Below, piece by piece: positions 16,364-24,549 of a stretch of DNA of 57,155 bases. Numbering within the stretch: the first letter of the stretch is position 1; every line of letters begins with the position of its first letter. The stretch lies in contig NZ_JNWV01000057.1 in assembly GCF_000716535.1 (NCBI RefSeq), positions 1 to 57,155 on the forward strand, given 5' to 3'. This DNA comes from Streptomyces flaveolus (GTDB taxonomy: Bacteria > Actinomycetota > Actinomycetes > Streptomycetales > Streptomycetaceae). Both the position numbers and the translations under genes were made by a program. The notes under the pieces were generated by a model. That model saw nothing but the letters and a program-made list of their open reading frames with translations. It was not told the DNA's origin and made no database searches.

Positions 16364-16380
16364 CTGCCCCTCTTTACTAT

Positions 16381-16463
16381 CCGGATCAGTGGTCCACTTG
16401 ACGATCCGGATCAGTGGTCCATATATTCGGATCAGTGGTCCACTTATGTGGATCGCTGATCCG
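16381..16463. promoter_or_regulatory. Four operator repeats between the TetR and MDR oxidoreductase genes
   Basis: Three direct copies of CCGGATCAGTGGTCCA (16381-16396, 16406-16421, and 16427-16442 with one change) are followed by an inverted, diverged copy at about 16447-16463. Each contains an imperfect palindrome GGATCAGTGGTCC; the fourth, GGATCGCTGATCC, is nearly perfect. Spacings are 25 and 21 bp, roughly two helical turns. Confidence 0.75.
16398..16427 (+). promoter_or_regulatory. Vegetative-type promoter for the MDR oxidoreductase gene
   Basis: TTGACG (16398-16403) and TATATT (16422-16427) are separated by 18 bp. The second operator repeat fills the spacer, a layout that would let a bound TetR dimer block RNA polymerase. 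Confidence 0.6.
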
Positions 16464-16499
16464 GATAAGCGTATCCCGCGGCGCGGGCAGGAGAGAACG

Positions 16500-17516
16500 A
16501 TGCCGACACACACGATGAGGGCGGTCCGGCTCCACGAGCACGGCGGCCCTGAAGTCCTGCGGTACGACACGGTGCCGATCCCCGAGCCGGGGCCCGGTGA
16601 GGTGCTGGTCCGCGTCCACGCGGCCGGCGTCAATCCTCCGGACTGGTACCTGCGCGACGGGCTGACCAAGATGCCCGGGAAGACGGAATCGACCGTCAGC
16701 CTGCCGGTGATTCCGGGGACGGACGTCTCGGGCGTCGTCGAGGCCGTCGGCGCGGACGTGGACGGCCTCGCCGTAGGTGACGAAGTCTTCGGCCTTCTGC
16801 GGTTTCCCAGCTTCGACGGCAGCGCGTACGCCGAGTACGTGGCCGCACCGGCGTCGGACCTCGCACGCAAACCGGCCGGCATCGACCACGTGCACGCCGC
16901 CGGCGCGCCCATGGCCCTGCTGACGGCGTGGCAGTTCCTCATCGAGCTCGGACACGATCACCCCTCTCCCTTCCAGGCGGCGCCGCATCGCCCGGTGGCA
17001 CTCGGCGCAGGCACGACGGCGCTCGTCAACGGCGCAGCGGGCGGCGTGGGGCACTTCGCGCTACAGCTTGCGAAATGGAAGGGCGCACATGTCATCGCGG
17101 TGGCATCGGGCGCGCACGAATCGTTCCTGCGCGAGCTCGGCGCCGACGAGTTCATCGACTACACCCGGAGCCGTCCCGAGGAACTCGTGCACGACGTCGA
17201 CCTCGTCCTCGACACCGTCGGCGGCCCCCACAGCAGCCGCTTCCTGCGTACGCTCAAGCGCGGCGGCGCCCTGTTCCCCGTGTTCCCCGGGGACTTCGAC
17301 GAGGAGGAGACCGCGAAGCTGGGCGTCACGGTGTCGAGCGCGCAGGTCCGCTCGAACGGTGCTCAGCTCGCCGTAGCGGGACGCCTGCTCGACGCGGGCA
17401 CGGTCCGTGTCGCGATCGACAGCACGTTCCCGCTCGCGGACGCCCGGGCGGCGCACGAACGCGCCGCCCGAGGGCACATCCAGGGCAAGATCGTGCTCAC
17501 GGTCGTCACTCACTGA
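16500..17516 (+). CDS. NADP-dependent zinc-free MDR oxidoreductase (quinone-reductase-like)
   Basis: A 338-residue protein from ATG 16500, behind AGGAGAGA. It is a medium-chain dehydrogenase/reductase: the catalytic domain starts MRAVRLHEHGGPEVLRYDTV and contains VIPGTDVSGVVEAVG; the Rossmann loop is VNGAAGGVGHFALQLAKWKG (about 181-200). Zinc ligands are absent, as in NADPH:quinone reductases and enoyl reductases. It is likely an electrophile or quinone reductase in the cytoplasm. The gene is divergent from, and presumably repressed by, the neighbouring TetR protein, a common arrangement for detoxification enzymes. Confidence 0.88.
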   Translation: MPTHTMRAVRLHEHGGPEVLRYDTVPIPEPGPGEVLVRVHAAGVNPPDWYLRDGLTKMPGKTESTVSLPVIPGTDVSGVVEAVGADVDGLAVGDEVFGLLRFPSFDGSAYAEYVAAPASDLARKPAGIDHVHAAGAPMALLTAWQFLIELGHDHPSPFQAAPHRPVALGAGTTALVNGAAGGVGHFALQLAKWKGAHVIAVASGAHESFLRELGADEFIDYTRSRPEELVHDVDLVLDTVGGPHSSRFLRTLKRGGALFPVFPGDFDEEETAKLGVTVSSAQVRSNGAQLAVAGRLLDAGTVRVAIDSTFPLADARAAHERAARGHIQGKIVLTVVTH

Positions 17517-17838
17517 GACCGGCGCTGGAGCCACGGCACCCCAGGTGGCCGGCAGGCCGCGGATGGCGCGGGAGCCGGCCCGAGCCAAAGGATTCCGTCC
17601 CCGTCCCTCTCTGAGGGCGGGGCCGGGGGCGTGGGGGAAACCCGACGGTCTGCCTCCGGCCTGGCCCATGGGTGGATTTTGAGTCCGCTCGACAGCGCTC
17701 CGCGCGACCGCTGACCACACTGGGACGCATGGTTCGACTGCGTACCGCGCTGGGCACGGCGACGGACCGGTCGACCACCAGCCCGCTGTCCCTCCCGCGG
17801 GGCAGCCACCCGCCCATGGTGCCGATAGGAGGAAAGCG
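17517..17838. other. Intergenic stretch, no gene seen
   Basis: The 322 bases between the oxidoreductase stop and the next start contain no frame with recognisable protein character on either strand. The only clear element is the AGGAGG ribosome-binding site at the end for the following gene. Confidence 0.4.
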
Positions 17839-18393
17839 ATGAGTGACTCCAAGAAGGTCCTGTCCGACCTGGTCCTGTCCACCTCGACGGAGCACGCGCC
17901 GGTCGACGCGCCCTGGGACGCGATCGACATCGCCGACTGGCTGCTGAACCTTCCGGACAAGGAGTACCAGCGCTGTGCTCCGCCCGATCACAAGGCGGCC
18001 GGTTACACCACGACCGACGACGGCAGGCCGATGTCGATCAACGTGGAGATGATCGGCACCGGGCTGGTGATCCAGCACTACGTCGCCGAGGTCGCCGAGA
18101 AGCACCACTGCCACATGGTGTCCCTCTCGGACGTGCTCACTCCGCACGGCTGGACGACGGTCCAGGTGATCTGGGACCTGTCGGTCGAGGAAAACGGCGA
18201 CGGCACCCTCACCTACACCAACCAGGTCACCAGCCACCCCACCCAGGAGTTCATGGACTTCATCGAGAAGACCGGAACCAGCTTCGAGGAGGCCGCCGCC
18301 GCACGGCAGGCCGCCTCCGGTGACCACTGCCGGCGCGAGACACCGCTGTACGCGGCGAGCATCGCACGCCACGCACGGGCCAGGGCCGAGTAG
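17839..18393 (+). CDS. Hypothetical protein, possibly SRPBCC-like
   Basis: A 184-residue soluble protein from ATG 17839 with a strong AGGAGGAAAG ribosome-binding site. It is rich in beta-strand-like segments (VIQHYVAEVAEKHHCHMVS, WTTVQVIWDLSVEENGDG, LTYTNQVTSHPTQEFMDF) and ends in an alpha-helical tail. The strand pattern and a long C-terminal helix resemble START/SRPBCC lipid-binding folds, but there is no diagnostic motif. A His/Cys cluster (HHCH) in the middle is notable. It is a single gene convergent with an MFS exporter. Function is not known. Confidence 0.65.
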   Translation: MSDSKKVLSDLVLSTSTEHAPVDAPWDAIDIADWLLNLPDKEYQRCAPPDHKAAGYTTTDDGRPMSINVEMIGTGLVIQHYVAEVAEKHHCHMVSLSDVLTPHGWTTVQVIWDLSVEENGDGTLTYTNQVTSHPTQEFMDFIEKTGTSFEEAAAARQAASGDHCRRETPLYAASIARHARARAE

Positions 18394-18473
18394 ATCTCCG
18401 GTCCGGAAGTGCCAGGACACGGGCCGGGGCGAAGGGACGGCAACCAGGCACCCTGGTCCGGTCCGGCATTCCG

Positions 18474-19796
18474 TCAGGAGGGCATGGCGTTCCCCGGGTC
18501 CTTCCCGGGCAGCGGCACGTCGGCCTCCGGAGGGGTGGTGGAGGTGGGTGTCCCGGCCACGAGGGGCGGGGGCGGGTCCGGCGTCGGCGTGCGCAGCGAC
18601 CGCACGCCGGGGGACAGGAGCGCGGCCAGCGTGGCGGTGACGATCAGGCCCGCGCACACCAGCAGCATCCGGTCGGTGCCGAAAGCGTCGGCAGCGGGCC
18701 CTGCCAGGGCGAGGCCGAGCGGGGCGAGCGCGAGAGAGCCGAACCAGTCGTAGGAACTGACCCGGGACAAGGTCTCCTCGGGTACTTCACGCTGCATGGT
18801 GGTGGCCCACAGCACGCCGAAGAAGTCCAGGCTGACGCCGGCGGCGAAGGCACCGGCGGCGACACCCCACAGAGGCGCGCCGGCCCCGAGCAGGGCCAGG
18901 GGCGCGGCGGTGGGCAGGGTGAACAGGACCGCGGCGAGGATCGGCCGGCCGACGCGCGTCCGGGCCGCGGCCCCGGCGCCCGCCACGGATCCCAGGGCCT
19001 GGGCCGCGACCACCAGCGACCAGGCACGGGCCCCGCCGAAGTGCGCACGCGTCGCCAGCGGGCCCAGCACTCCGGCGCCCGCGTTCATGGCGGCGACCAC
19101 GATCGAGTACTGGACGACGACCACCCACAGCCACTGGTGGGAAGTGAACTCCCGCCAGCCCTGGCGCAGATCGGTCCAGCCGGAGTGGGACTTCCGCGGG
19201 CGGCGGACCAGTCGCAGCGAGGAGGTGAGTGCGGCGCTGACGATGAAGGACAGGCCGTTGAGGGCCAGCGCCCAGCCGGCGCCGACCCAGGCCACGGTCA
19301 CGCCTGACAGGGCCAGTCCCAGCAGGAGCGACGTGTTGGTACCCACCCGCAGGAGGCCGTTGGCCCGCTGGAGAACGTCCGCGGGCACCAACTGCGGGAT
19401 CACCCCGTCCATCGCCGGCGAGAAGAGGGCGGTCGCGACACCTGCCGTGACGGCCAGCGCGCACAGCCCGGCGAGCGGAGCGTGCCCGCTGAGCACCATC
19501 GCGGCGAGTCCGCCGTAGGACAGGGCACCCAGTACGTCCGAGACGGCCATCAGCCCGGAGCGGGAGACCCGGTCGGCGATCACACCACCCACCAGGACCA
19601 GCGCGAGCTGCGGAACGGCCTGGCAGGCGACGACGAGTGAGAGTTCCGCCGGGGTGGCACCGGGCAGCGAGAGGACCGCGAAGGCCAGGGCGACCCGGGC
19701 GAACCCGTTACCGAGAACGGACACGATCCGGGCGAGCACAAGGCGGACGAAGCCTGCGTTGCGCAGCAAGGAGGAAGGACGCTCGGCGAGGGACAC
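18474..19796 (-). CDS. MFS transporter (enterobactin exporter/EntS-like fold)
   Basis: GTG 19796 gives a 440-residue, 12-helix transporter starting LLRNAGFVRLVLARIVSVLG, with the family's GGVIADRVSRSGLMAVSDVL loop 2-3 motif and the ALFSPAMDGVIPQLVPADVL segment typical of the MFS-3/EntS group. These export small molecules such as siderophores, macrolides or drugs. The last 50 residues are a Pro/Thr/Asp-rich cytoplasmic tail. The frame is open upstream to 20039 but becomes Arg-rich; an AGGG precedes GTG 19796. No regulator adjoins it. Confidence 0.82.
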   Translation of the reverse strand: MSLAERPSSLLRNAGFVRLVLARIVSVLGNGFARVALAFAVLSLPGATPAELSLVVACQAVPQLALVLVGGVIADRVSRSGLMAVSDVLGALSYGGLAAMVLSGHAPLAGLCALAVTAGVATALFSPAMDGVIPQLVPADVLQRANGLLRVGTNTSLLLGLALSGVTVAWVGAGWALALNGLSFIVSAALTSSLRLVRRPRKSHSGWTDLRQGWREFTSHQWLWVVVVQYSIVVAAMNAGAGVLGPLATRAHFGGARAWSLVVAAQALGSVAGAGAAARTRVGRPILAAVLFTLPTAAPLALLGAGAPLWGVAAGAFAAGVSLDFFGVLWATTMQREVPEETLSRVSSYDWFGSLALAPLGLALAGPAADAFGTDRMLLVCAGLIVTATLAALLSPGVRSLRTPTPDPPPPLVAGTPTSTTPPEADVPLPGKDPGNAMPS

Positions 19797-20013
19797 GGAC
19801 GGGCACCCTACGCCGCTGCCATGTTCACGGCACAGTGATCCGGCCACTGCCGCAGGGCGAGGCAGCCACCGTCTCGCCACCGGGGGCGCCTCGCGAGACG
19901 TCGTGCGGGCGCAGGCCGCCCGGGATGGTCGGGACGGTCGGCAGGGTCCTCGGCGACGGCCGAGCGAAGCTCGGGCGCGCTGGACCCGGCCGGACGGTCC
20001 TGGTTCCGCACCC

Positions 20014-20679
20014 TCAGAGGCTGCGGGCGGAGATGTCACCCTGGGAGGTGGTGGCGCGGATGGCGAGTGCGGCGGTGCCGTCGTTCCGGAGGGCGTTGTC
20101 GACGCGGCCGCGGCCGGTCTCGGCGTCCAGGGTCGCCGAGACGCCGTCGGCGGCGGCGACCGAGATGTCGCCGGACTGGGTGCGGAGCACGACCGTTCCG
20201 TGAGCGGCCTCGCTGATCCGGATGTCGCCCCTGGCAGTGCTGATGTCCGCCGAACCGTTCAGCCGGCCGACCTCCACGTCGCCGTCGACCGCGGTGAGGC
20301 GGACGCTCGCGGCCTCGTCGACCTTGATCCGGCGGTACGCGCCGTCGAAGGCGACGTCCCCGAGGCGCCCGACTCCCCGGAGCTCGGCGCCGCCGGCCTT
20401 GCCCTCGACGCCCGAGCCGGCGGGCAGTTGGACGGTGACCTCCAGGGACCCGGAGGGACCGAAGAGCTGGTTGCCGGCGGCCGGGGCCGTGATCCGCAGG
20501 ACACCGTCGGCGTAGGTGACGGTGGTCTGCTCGGCGGCCTTGGTGTCGCGGCCCTTGGAGGGGTCGGCGGGCAGGACCTCGACGGTCGTGTCGGCGCGGT
20601 CCGAGGCGATGAACTGGACGCGCCCGGCGGGGATGTCGATGACGGCGGAGATCGGGGCGGGGGTGTCGAACTTCTGCAT
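20014..20679 (-). CDS. DUF4097 beta-strand-repeat protein
   Basis: A 221-residue protein from ATG 20679. It is built of short beta strands: an N-terminal PAGRVQFIASDRADTTVEV unit, then repeated motifs such as VDGDVEVGRLNGSADISTAR, GDIRISEAAHGTVVLRTQ and SGDISVAAADGVSATLD. This is the DUF4097 (LiaX/adhesin-like) solenoid. There is no signal peptide, so it is cytoplasmic, as in many streptomycete copies located beside regulators. It is divergent from the HTH-MarR fusion gene, which probably controls it through the repeats in the 210-bp gap. Confidence 0.82.
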   Translation of the reverse strand: MQKFDTPAPISAVIDIPAGRVQFIASDRADTTVEVLPADPSKGRDTKAAEQTTVTYADGVLRITAPAAGNQLFGPSGSLEVTVQLPAGSGVEGKAGGAELRGVGRLGDVAFDGAYRRIKVDEAASVRLTAVDGDVEVGRLNGSADISTARGDIRISEAAHGTVVLRTQSGDISVAAADGVSATLDAETGRGRVDNALRNDGTAALAIRATTSQGDISARSL

Positions 20680-20702
20680 CGTGCTCTCCCGTGTTCGTTC
20701 TT

Positions 20703-20720
20703 GTTTCCGACATTGGAAAC
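20703..20720. promoter_or_regulatory. Inverted repeat GTTTCC-N6-GGAAAC
   Basis: Perfect 6-bp arms with a 6-bp spacer, 23 bp before the start of the DUF4097 gene. It is a likely operator on the leftward promoter. Confidence 0.5.
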
Positions 20721-20725
20721 GCTAC

Positions 20726-20849
20726 GTTGCATTCCATGCTCCGACAATGCATGCGTTGCACTGGGAAGACATTTATGCAGCTCAGTGAGGTCAAAGTGTT
20801 GCAACGGCTCCATAGGTAACGCAACGACAAGTCCTGACGTTATTGCAAT
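20726..20849. promoter_or_regulatory. Cluster of GTTGCA-type sites in a divergent promoter region
   Basis: GTTGCA occurs at 20726-20731 and 20755-20760. The perfect palindrome GTTGCAAC is at 20798-20805, GCAAC at 20821-20825, and ATTGCAAT at 20842-20849. The region is markedly AT-richer than its surroundings. These sites are candidates for binding by the HTH-MarR protein encoded just downstream. Confidence 0.55.
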
Positions 20850-20889
20850 GAGTGAGAGGTGAACGCTATGGTGGGGTCCTACGACCGCC

Positions 20890-21669
20890 GTGAAGGATCC
20901 CGAGGAGGCCACGTTGCCGGGAGGCAGGCTCACCCAGCAGGAACGCCAGCAGATCGCGCTGGGGCTGGCCGACGGCCTCGCCTACGCCGAGATCGCCCGG
21001 CGCCTCGGCCGTCCGACCTCGACGATCACCCGTGAGGTGATGCGCAACGGCGGCCCCACCGGCTACCGTGCCGAGCTGGCCCACCGCGCCACCGAACGCC
21101 GCGCACGCCGGCGCAGGCCCGCCTCCGTCAAGGGCCCGCGGTCGGTTGCCCAGCCGCACGGACGCGACGCCGAGGCCGTGGCCGAGTACGAGGAGACGCT
21201 CACCACCGTCCTCATGGCCTCCGGACTGCCCAAGATGACGGCCCGGGTGCTGACCTGCCTGTTCACCACCGACGCGGGCAGCCTCACCGCGTCCGAACTG
21301 GCCCAGCGCCTCCAGGTCAGCCCGGCGTCCATCTCCAAGGCGATCACGTTCCTGGAAGCCCAGAGCCTCGTCCGCCGGGAACGCGACGAACGCCGCCGCG
21401 ACCGCTACGTCGTGGACGACGAACTCTTCTACCAGGCGACGATCGCCAGCGCCCGCGCCAACGACCAGCTCGTCGAAACCGCACGCCGGGGCGTCGCCGT
21501 CCTCGGGCCCCACACCCCCGCCGCCACCCGGCTGGAGAACATCGCCCGCTTCCTCGACTTCATCAGCGAAAGCATCACCCGCGCCGCCGAGCAGGCCCGC
21601 GAAGTACTCCACACCAAACCGGGAACCTCCCCTAACGACACCGCCCGGCCCGGTCCGAACCGCGGATAG
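20890..21669 (+). CDS. MarR/GbsR-type regulator with an extra N-terminal HTH
   Basis: GTG 20890 gives 259 residues. Residues 13-50 (LTQQERQQIALGLADGLAYA then EIARRLGRPTSTITREV) form an IS30/resolvase-like helix-turn-helix. Residues 105-175 form a MarR/GbsR winged helix: MTARVLTCLFTTDAGSLTAS, LAQRLQVSPASISKAITFLE, SLVRRERDERRRDRYVVDDE. Two DNA-binding domains in one chain are unusual for MarR proteins. The divergent DUF4097 gene and the GTTGCA sites between them suggest it controls that gene and itself. Confidence 0.82.
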   Translation: MKDPEEATLPGGRLTQQERQQIALGLADGLAYAEIARRLGRPTSTITREVMRNGGPTGYRAELAHRATERRARRRRPASVKGPRSVAQPHGRDAEAVAEYEETLTTVLMASGLPKMTARVLTCLFTTDAGSLTASELAQRLQVSPASISKAITFLEAQSLVRRERDERRRDRYVVDDELFYQATIASARANDQLVETARRGVAVLGPHTPAATRLENIARFLDFISESITRAAEQAREVLHTKPGTSPNDTARPGPNRG

Positions 21670-21877
21670 CCTGCCTGCCGGGTTGTACCGCGGCGCCGAC
21701 GCGACCGGGGTACGACGGCGGTACGGCGACGCGGCCGGCCCCGTCCACGCCGCGCACCCGCGAGGCGTTCCGGCGCGGTACCGCAGTCGGCGTGGCCCGC
21801 GACGCGGACGGCGGCACCGCGAGGAGGGCACAGCCGGTGTGATCCGCGGCGTGGGGTGCGCGCAGAGGGCGGCGCCG

Positions 21878-22309
21878 TCAGACCGTGTGGTCGCGGATGC
21901 GTGCCAGCAGCGCCCGCAGTTGTTCGCGGTCGTCCGTGTTCAGCGCGGCGGTCGCCTCTGCGAGGGCGAGGCGGTCGATCTCCTCCGCCTCCCGGTGGCA
22001 GCGCAGCCCCTCGTCGGTGAGCCGCACCAGCAAGGCCCGCCGGTCCTGCGGGTGGCGTACCCGCTCCACGAGGCCGTCGCGCTCGAGGCTGTCCACGATC
22101 GTGGTGGCGGTACGGGCCGCGATGCCCGCCATCTCGCTCAGGTCCCGCATCCGCAGCGGCTTCTGGGCCTGGGCCAGCATGCGCATGGCACGCAGCCGGG
22201 CCACGGAGGCCCCCTTCTCCCTCAACCGGGCCTCCACGAACTGCCGTAGCCGGTGCGTCGTCTCGTACAGCTCGTCGATCAGGATGTCGCTGCTGCCCTG
22301 CACTGCCAT
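21878..22309 (-). CDS. MarR family regulator
   Basis: A 143-residue protein from ATG 22309 with the complete MarR layout: dimerisation helix LYETTHRLRQFVEARLREKG, recognition helix MAGIAARTATTIVDSLERDG, and the wing LVERVRHPQDRRALLVRLTD. It is divergent from an MFS drug exporter whose start codon lies inside a perfect 13-bp inverted repeat. It is presumably the repressor of the exporter, released by the exported compound or a related toxic ligand. Confidence 0.9.
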   Translation of the reverse strand: MAVQGSSDILIDELYETTHRLRQFVEARLREKGASVARLRAMRMLAQAQKPLRMRDLSEMAGIAARTATTIVDSLERDGLVERVRHPQDRRALLVRLTDEGLRCHREAEEIDRLALAEATAALNTDDREQLRALLARIRDHTV

Positions 22310-22344
22310 GGTGCCCAGTCTCCCCTGTCCCGCGGCATGGAATC

Positions 22345-22385
22345 CATATGCTGAGCAAGAGCATAGTGAGTATGCTCAGCATATG
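22345..22385. promoter_or_regulatory. MarR operator covering the MFS start codon
   Basis: Perfect 13-bp arms CATATGCTGAGCA (22345-22357) and TGCTCAGCATATG (22373-22385) are separated by 15 bp. The right arm includes the ATG of the transporter gene, and TATGCT (22371-22376) is placed as the -10 of a leaderless transcript. Confidence 0.75.
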
Positions 22386-23870
22386 CGCCGACGTCACTCC
22401 GTGCTGTCCGCACTGCCCGCCCGCATCAGCCAGCGTCTGGTCGTCCCCGTCGTATGCGTCAGCGTGACGTTCATCGCGATCGTCGACGGAGCGATCACGA
22501 CGGTGGCACTGCCCTCCATCGCCCGTCAGTTCCGGCTCACCACCGCCGCGCTGGACGGGGTGGTCGTCGTCTATCCGGTCTGCCTGGCCATGGCCATACC
22601 GGCCTCGGCCTGGCTGGTCGAACGATTCGGCGGCAAACGCGTCCTGCTGACCGCCCTGGCCGGTTTCCTCGGCTCGTCGCTGCTGTGCGGGGCGGCGGCC
22701 GGGCTCGGCCAGCTCGTCGCCTACCGGGCCGTACAGGGGTTGTCGGCCGGCGTCCTCTTCCCGGCCTCCAGCGCGCTGCTCTTCGGCACCTTCACCTCCG
22801 CCGAGCAGGTGCGCCTCTCCCGGTACATGATCATTCCGCAGCAGATCGCCCCGGCCACGGCCCCCGTGCTGGGCGGGCTGCTGGTGGACCACCTGTCCTG
22901 GCGGTGGGTCTTCTACGTCAATCTGCCGATCGGTCTGCCGGCCGTACTCTTCGGCACGCTGTTCCTGGCCGGCGACCGCGGCACCCGGCCAGGCCGTTTC
23001 GACCTGCCCGGCCTGCTGCTGAGCGCGGGGGCGCTGGGCACCGCGATGTTCGGCATCAGCGAGGGACCCAACCGGGGCTGGACCTCCGCCACCGTCCTCG
23101 TCTCCCTCGTCCTCGGCGGGGTGCTGCTGGCCGCCGCTGTCGCCGTCGAACTGCGCACCGCTCACCCCCTGCTGCGGCTCAGGCTCTTCACCGACCGGCT
23201 GTTCCGGGACACCAACCTGATCAATCTCGTGGGCCTCATCCCCATCATGGGCGCCCTGTACCTGACCCCCCTCTTCCTCCAACAGGCCCAGGGCCGCACG
23301 GCGCTGGAGTCGGGACTGACCACCTTCCCCGAGGCGTTCGGCGTCCTGCTGACCGTGCAGATCGTCGGCGTCCTGTACGCCAGGGTCGGTCCGCGCCTGA
23401 TCGTCGGCTGCGGCATGACCGGTGCCGGCGCGGTGCTGCTGCTCCTCGCCACCTGCGACGCGGACACCGGCCTGTGGACCTTCCGCGGCTACATGTTCCT
23501 GTTCGGGGCCGCGATCGGCTGCTTCTTCATCCCGACCACGGTCGCCTCCCTGGCCACCATCGCCCGGACGGACCTCGCGCAGGCCACGATGCTGAACACC
23601 GTCGTACGCCAGACCGGCGGCGCGCTCGCGCCGGCGGCGGTGACCACGGCCCTCGTCCTCGGCACCCCGCCGGACGCCGTCGCGGCACCACCCGTCACCG
23701 CGTACCAGCACGCGTTTCTCGCCCTCGCCGCGATCGCGGCGGTCACGGCGGTCTTCGCCTTCACCCTGCCCGACGGCCCTGCCCGCGCCGCCGCCCGCGG
23801 CAGCGGGACGGGAAGCGGGACCGGCCGGCCCGCCGTCCGCCGGCGCCGGCGCGACCGGGTCGGCTCCTGA
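22383..23870 (+). CDS. MFS drug exporter of the DHA2 (EmrB/QacA) family
   Basis: ATG 22383 opens a 495-residue, 14-helix transporter. Markers are the helix-1 motif FIAIVDGAITTVALPSIARQ, helix 2 to loop LVERFGGKRVLLTALAGFLG, antiporter motif C-like segment PATAPVLGGLLVDHLSWRWV, and second-half motifs such as ARTDLAQATMLNTVVRQTGG. It is expected to be a proton-driven multidrug efflux pump at the plasma membrane. The ATG is embedded in the operator and has no ribosome-binding site, so the mRNA is likely leaderless. A Gly/Arg-rich tail ends the protein. Confidence 0.9.
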   Translation: MRRRHSVLSALPARISQRLVVPVVCVSVTFIAIVDGAITTVALPSIARQFRLTTAALDGVVVVYPVCLAMAIPASAWLVERFGGKRVLLTALAGFLGSSLLCGAAAGLGQLVAYRAVQGLSAGVLFPASSALLFGTFTSAEQVRLSRYMIIPQQIAPATAPVLGGLLVDHLSWRWVFYVNLPIGLPAVLFGTLFLAGDRGTRPGRFDLPGLLLSAGALGTAMFGISEGPNRGWTSATVLVSLVLGGVLLAAAVAVELRTAHPLLRLRLFTDRLFRDTNLINLVGLIPIMGALYLTPLFLQQAQGRTALESGLTTFPEAFGVLLTVQIVGVLYARVGPRLIVGCGMTGAGAVLLLLATCDADTGLWTFRGYMFLFGAAIGCFFIPTTVASLATIARTDLAQATMLNTVVRQTGGALAPAAVTTALVLGTPPDAVAAPPVTAYQHAFLALAAIAAVTAVFAFTLPDGPARAAARGSGTGSGTGRPAVRRRRRDRVGS

Positions 23871-23991
23871 CCGTCCCTGGGGCAGCAGTGGCTACGGGCC
23901 CTGGCGTCGCGGGTGAGCCGTACGCCCGGCGCCCGGGACCGACGGAAGGCACGCCTTCACCGCGCAGCCGCGCACCGACGAGGGCCGGAAG

Positions 23992-24213
23992 TCACTCCCC
24001 GTCCTCGGGCAGGTGGAAGTAGACGGTCCCCGACCACCAGGGGCCGTGCTCGGTCGTCTCCGACGAGATCACCACGTCCTGGATCGCGGCGGGGCCCAGC
24101 GCCTCGATGGCGTCCGCCAGCCTCCGCAAGAGGGCGGGAACACTGTCGCAGCCGGGGCCGACGGGGTTGGCCTGCGAGAAGTGGCGCGCAGTCCAGTGCG
24201 TCGGAGTGTCCAT
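23992..24213 (-). CDS. Small conserved hypothetical protein
   Basis: A 73-residue soluble protein from ATG 24213: MDTPTHWTARHFSQANPVGP, then a helix LLRRLADAIEALGPAAIQD and a strand pair ending GTVYFHLPEDGE. The frame stays open upstream, but the sequence there loses protein-like character. Its compact alpha/beta pattern with a conserved-looking VISSETTEHGPWWSGTVYF strand suggests a real gene, though no clear ribosome-binding site precedes it. Function not known. Confidence 0.55.
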   Translation of the reverse strand: MDTPTHWTARHFSQANPVGPGCDSVPALLRRLADAIEALGPAAIQDVVISSETTEHGPWWSGTVYFHLPEDGE

Positions 24214-24549
24214 CACGGACCGATCGTAGAGTCTGCCGACGGCCAGTCGGCACGGGAGGGCTGGGACCGGCGACTCAGCCCGGACGGACGAGCCAGTGAC
24301 CGACCGCCTGGCCGGCCGTACGAGCGGAGGCGCGCCCGTGTCGGCGCGGCCTGACACCGCGGCGGCCGTGGCCATCGGCGGCGGTGCGCCCGTCACCGTC
24401 CCGGCCGGCTCACTCGCCCGTCACGGTCGCGGCATGCCGGTGTCGATGGCAGGTTCTGGTCAAAAGCTTCTTCAAGTGACGGACACCTCCCGTCCCCGGT
24501 GGTCGGGTTCTCCTCGACGGCTGTACAACCCCCGTTTCCGGAGGACCTG
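24214..24549. other. Intergenic stretch upstream of the secreted propeller gene
   Basis: No gene is recognised in these 336 bases. Frames in all directions are low complexity. The end carries the CCGGAGGACC ribosome-binding site of the following gene, so the promoter of that gene must lie here. Confidence 0.4.

Noticed and set aside
16381..16463. Could the repeats be a short CRISPR array?
   Set aside because: Only three direct copies of about 16 bp with 5-9 bp between them, lying over a promoter. Unit and spacer lengths do not fit CRISPR; operator sites explain them.
21429..23711. A 760-residue open frame on the minus strand
   Set aside because: It is the shadow of the plus-strand MFS exporter and of the MarR genes; composition is Gly/Gln/Asp/Arg-rich without any fold signature.
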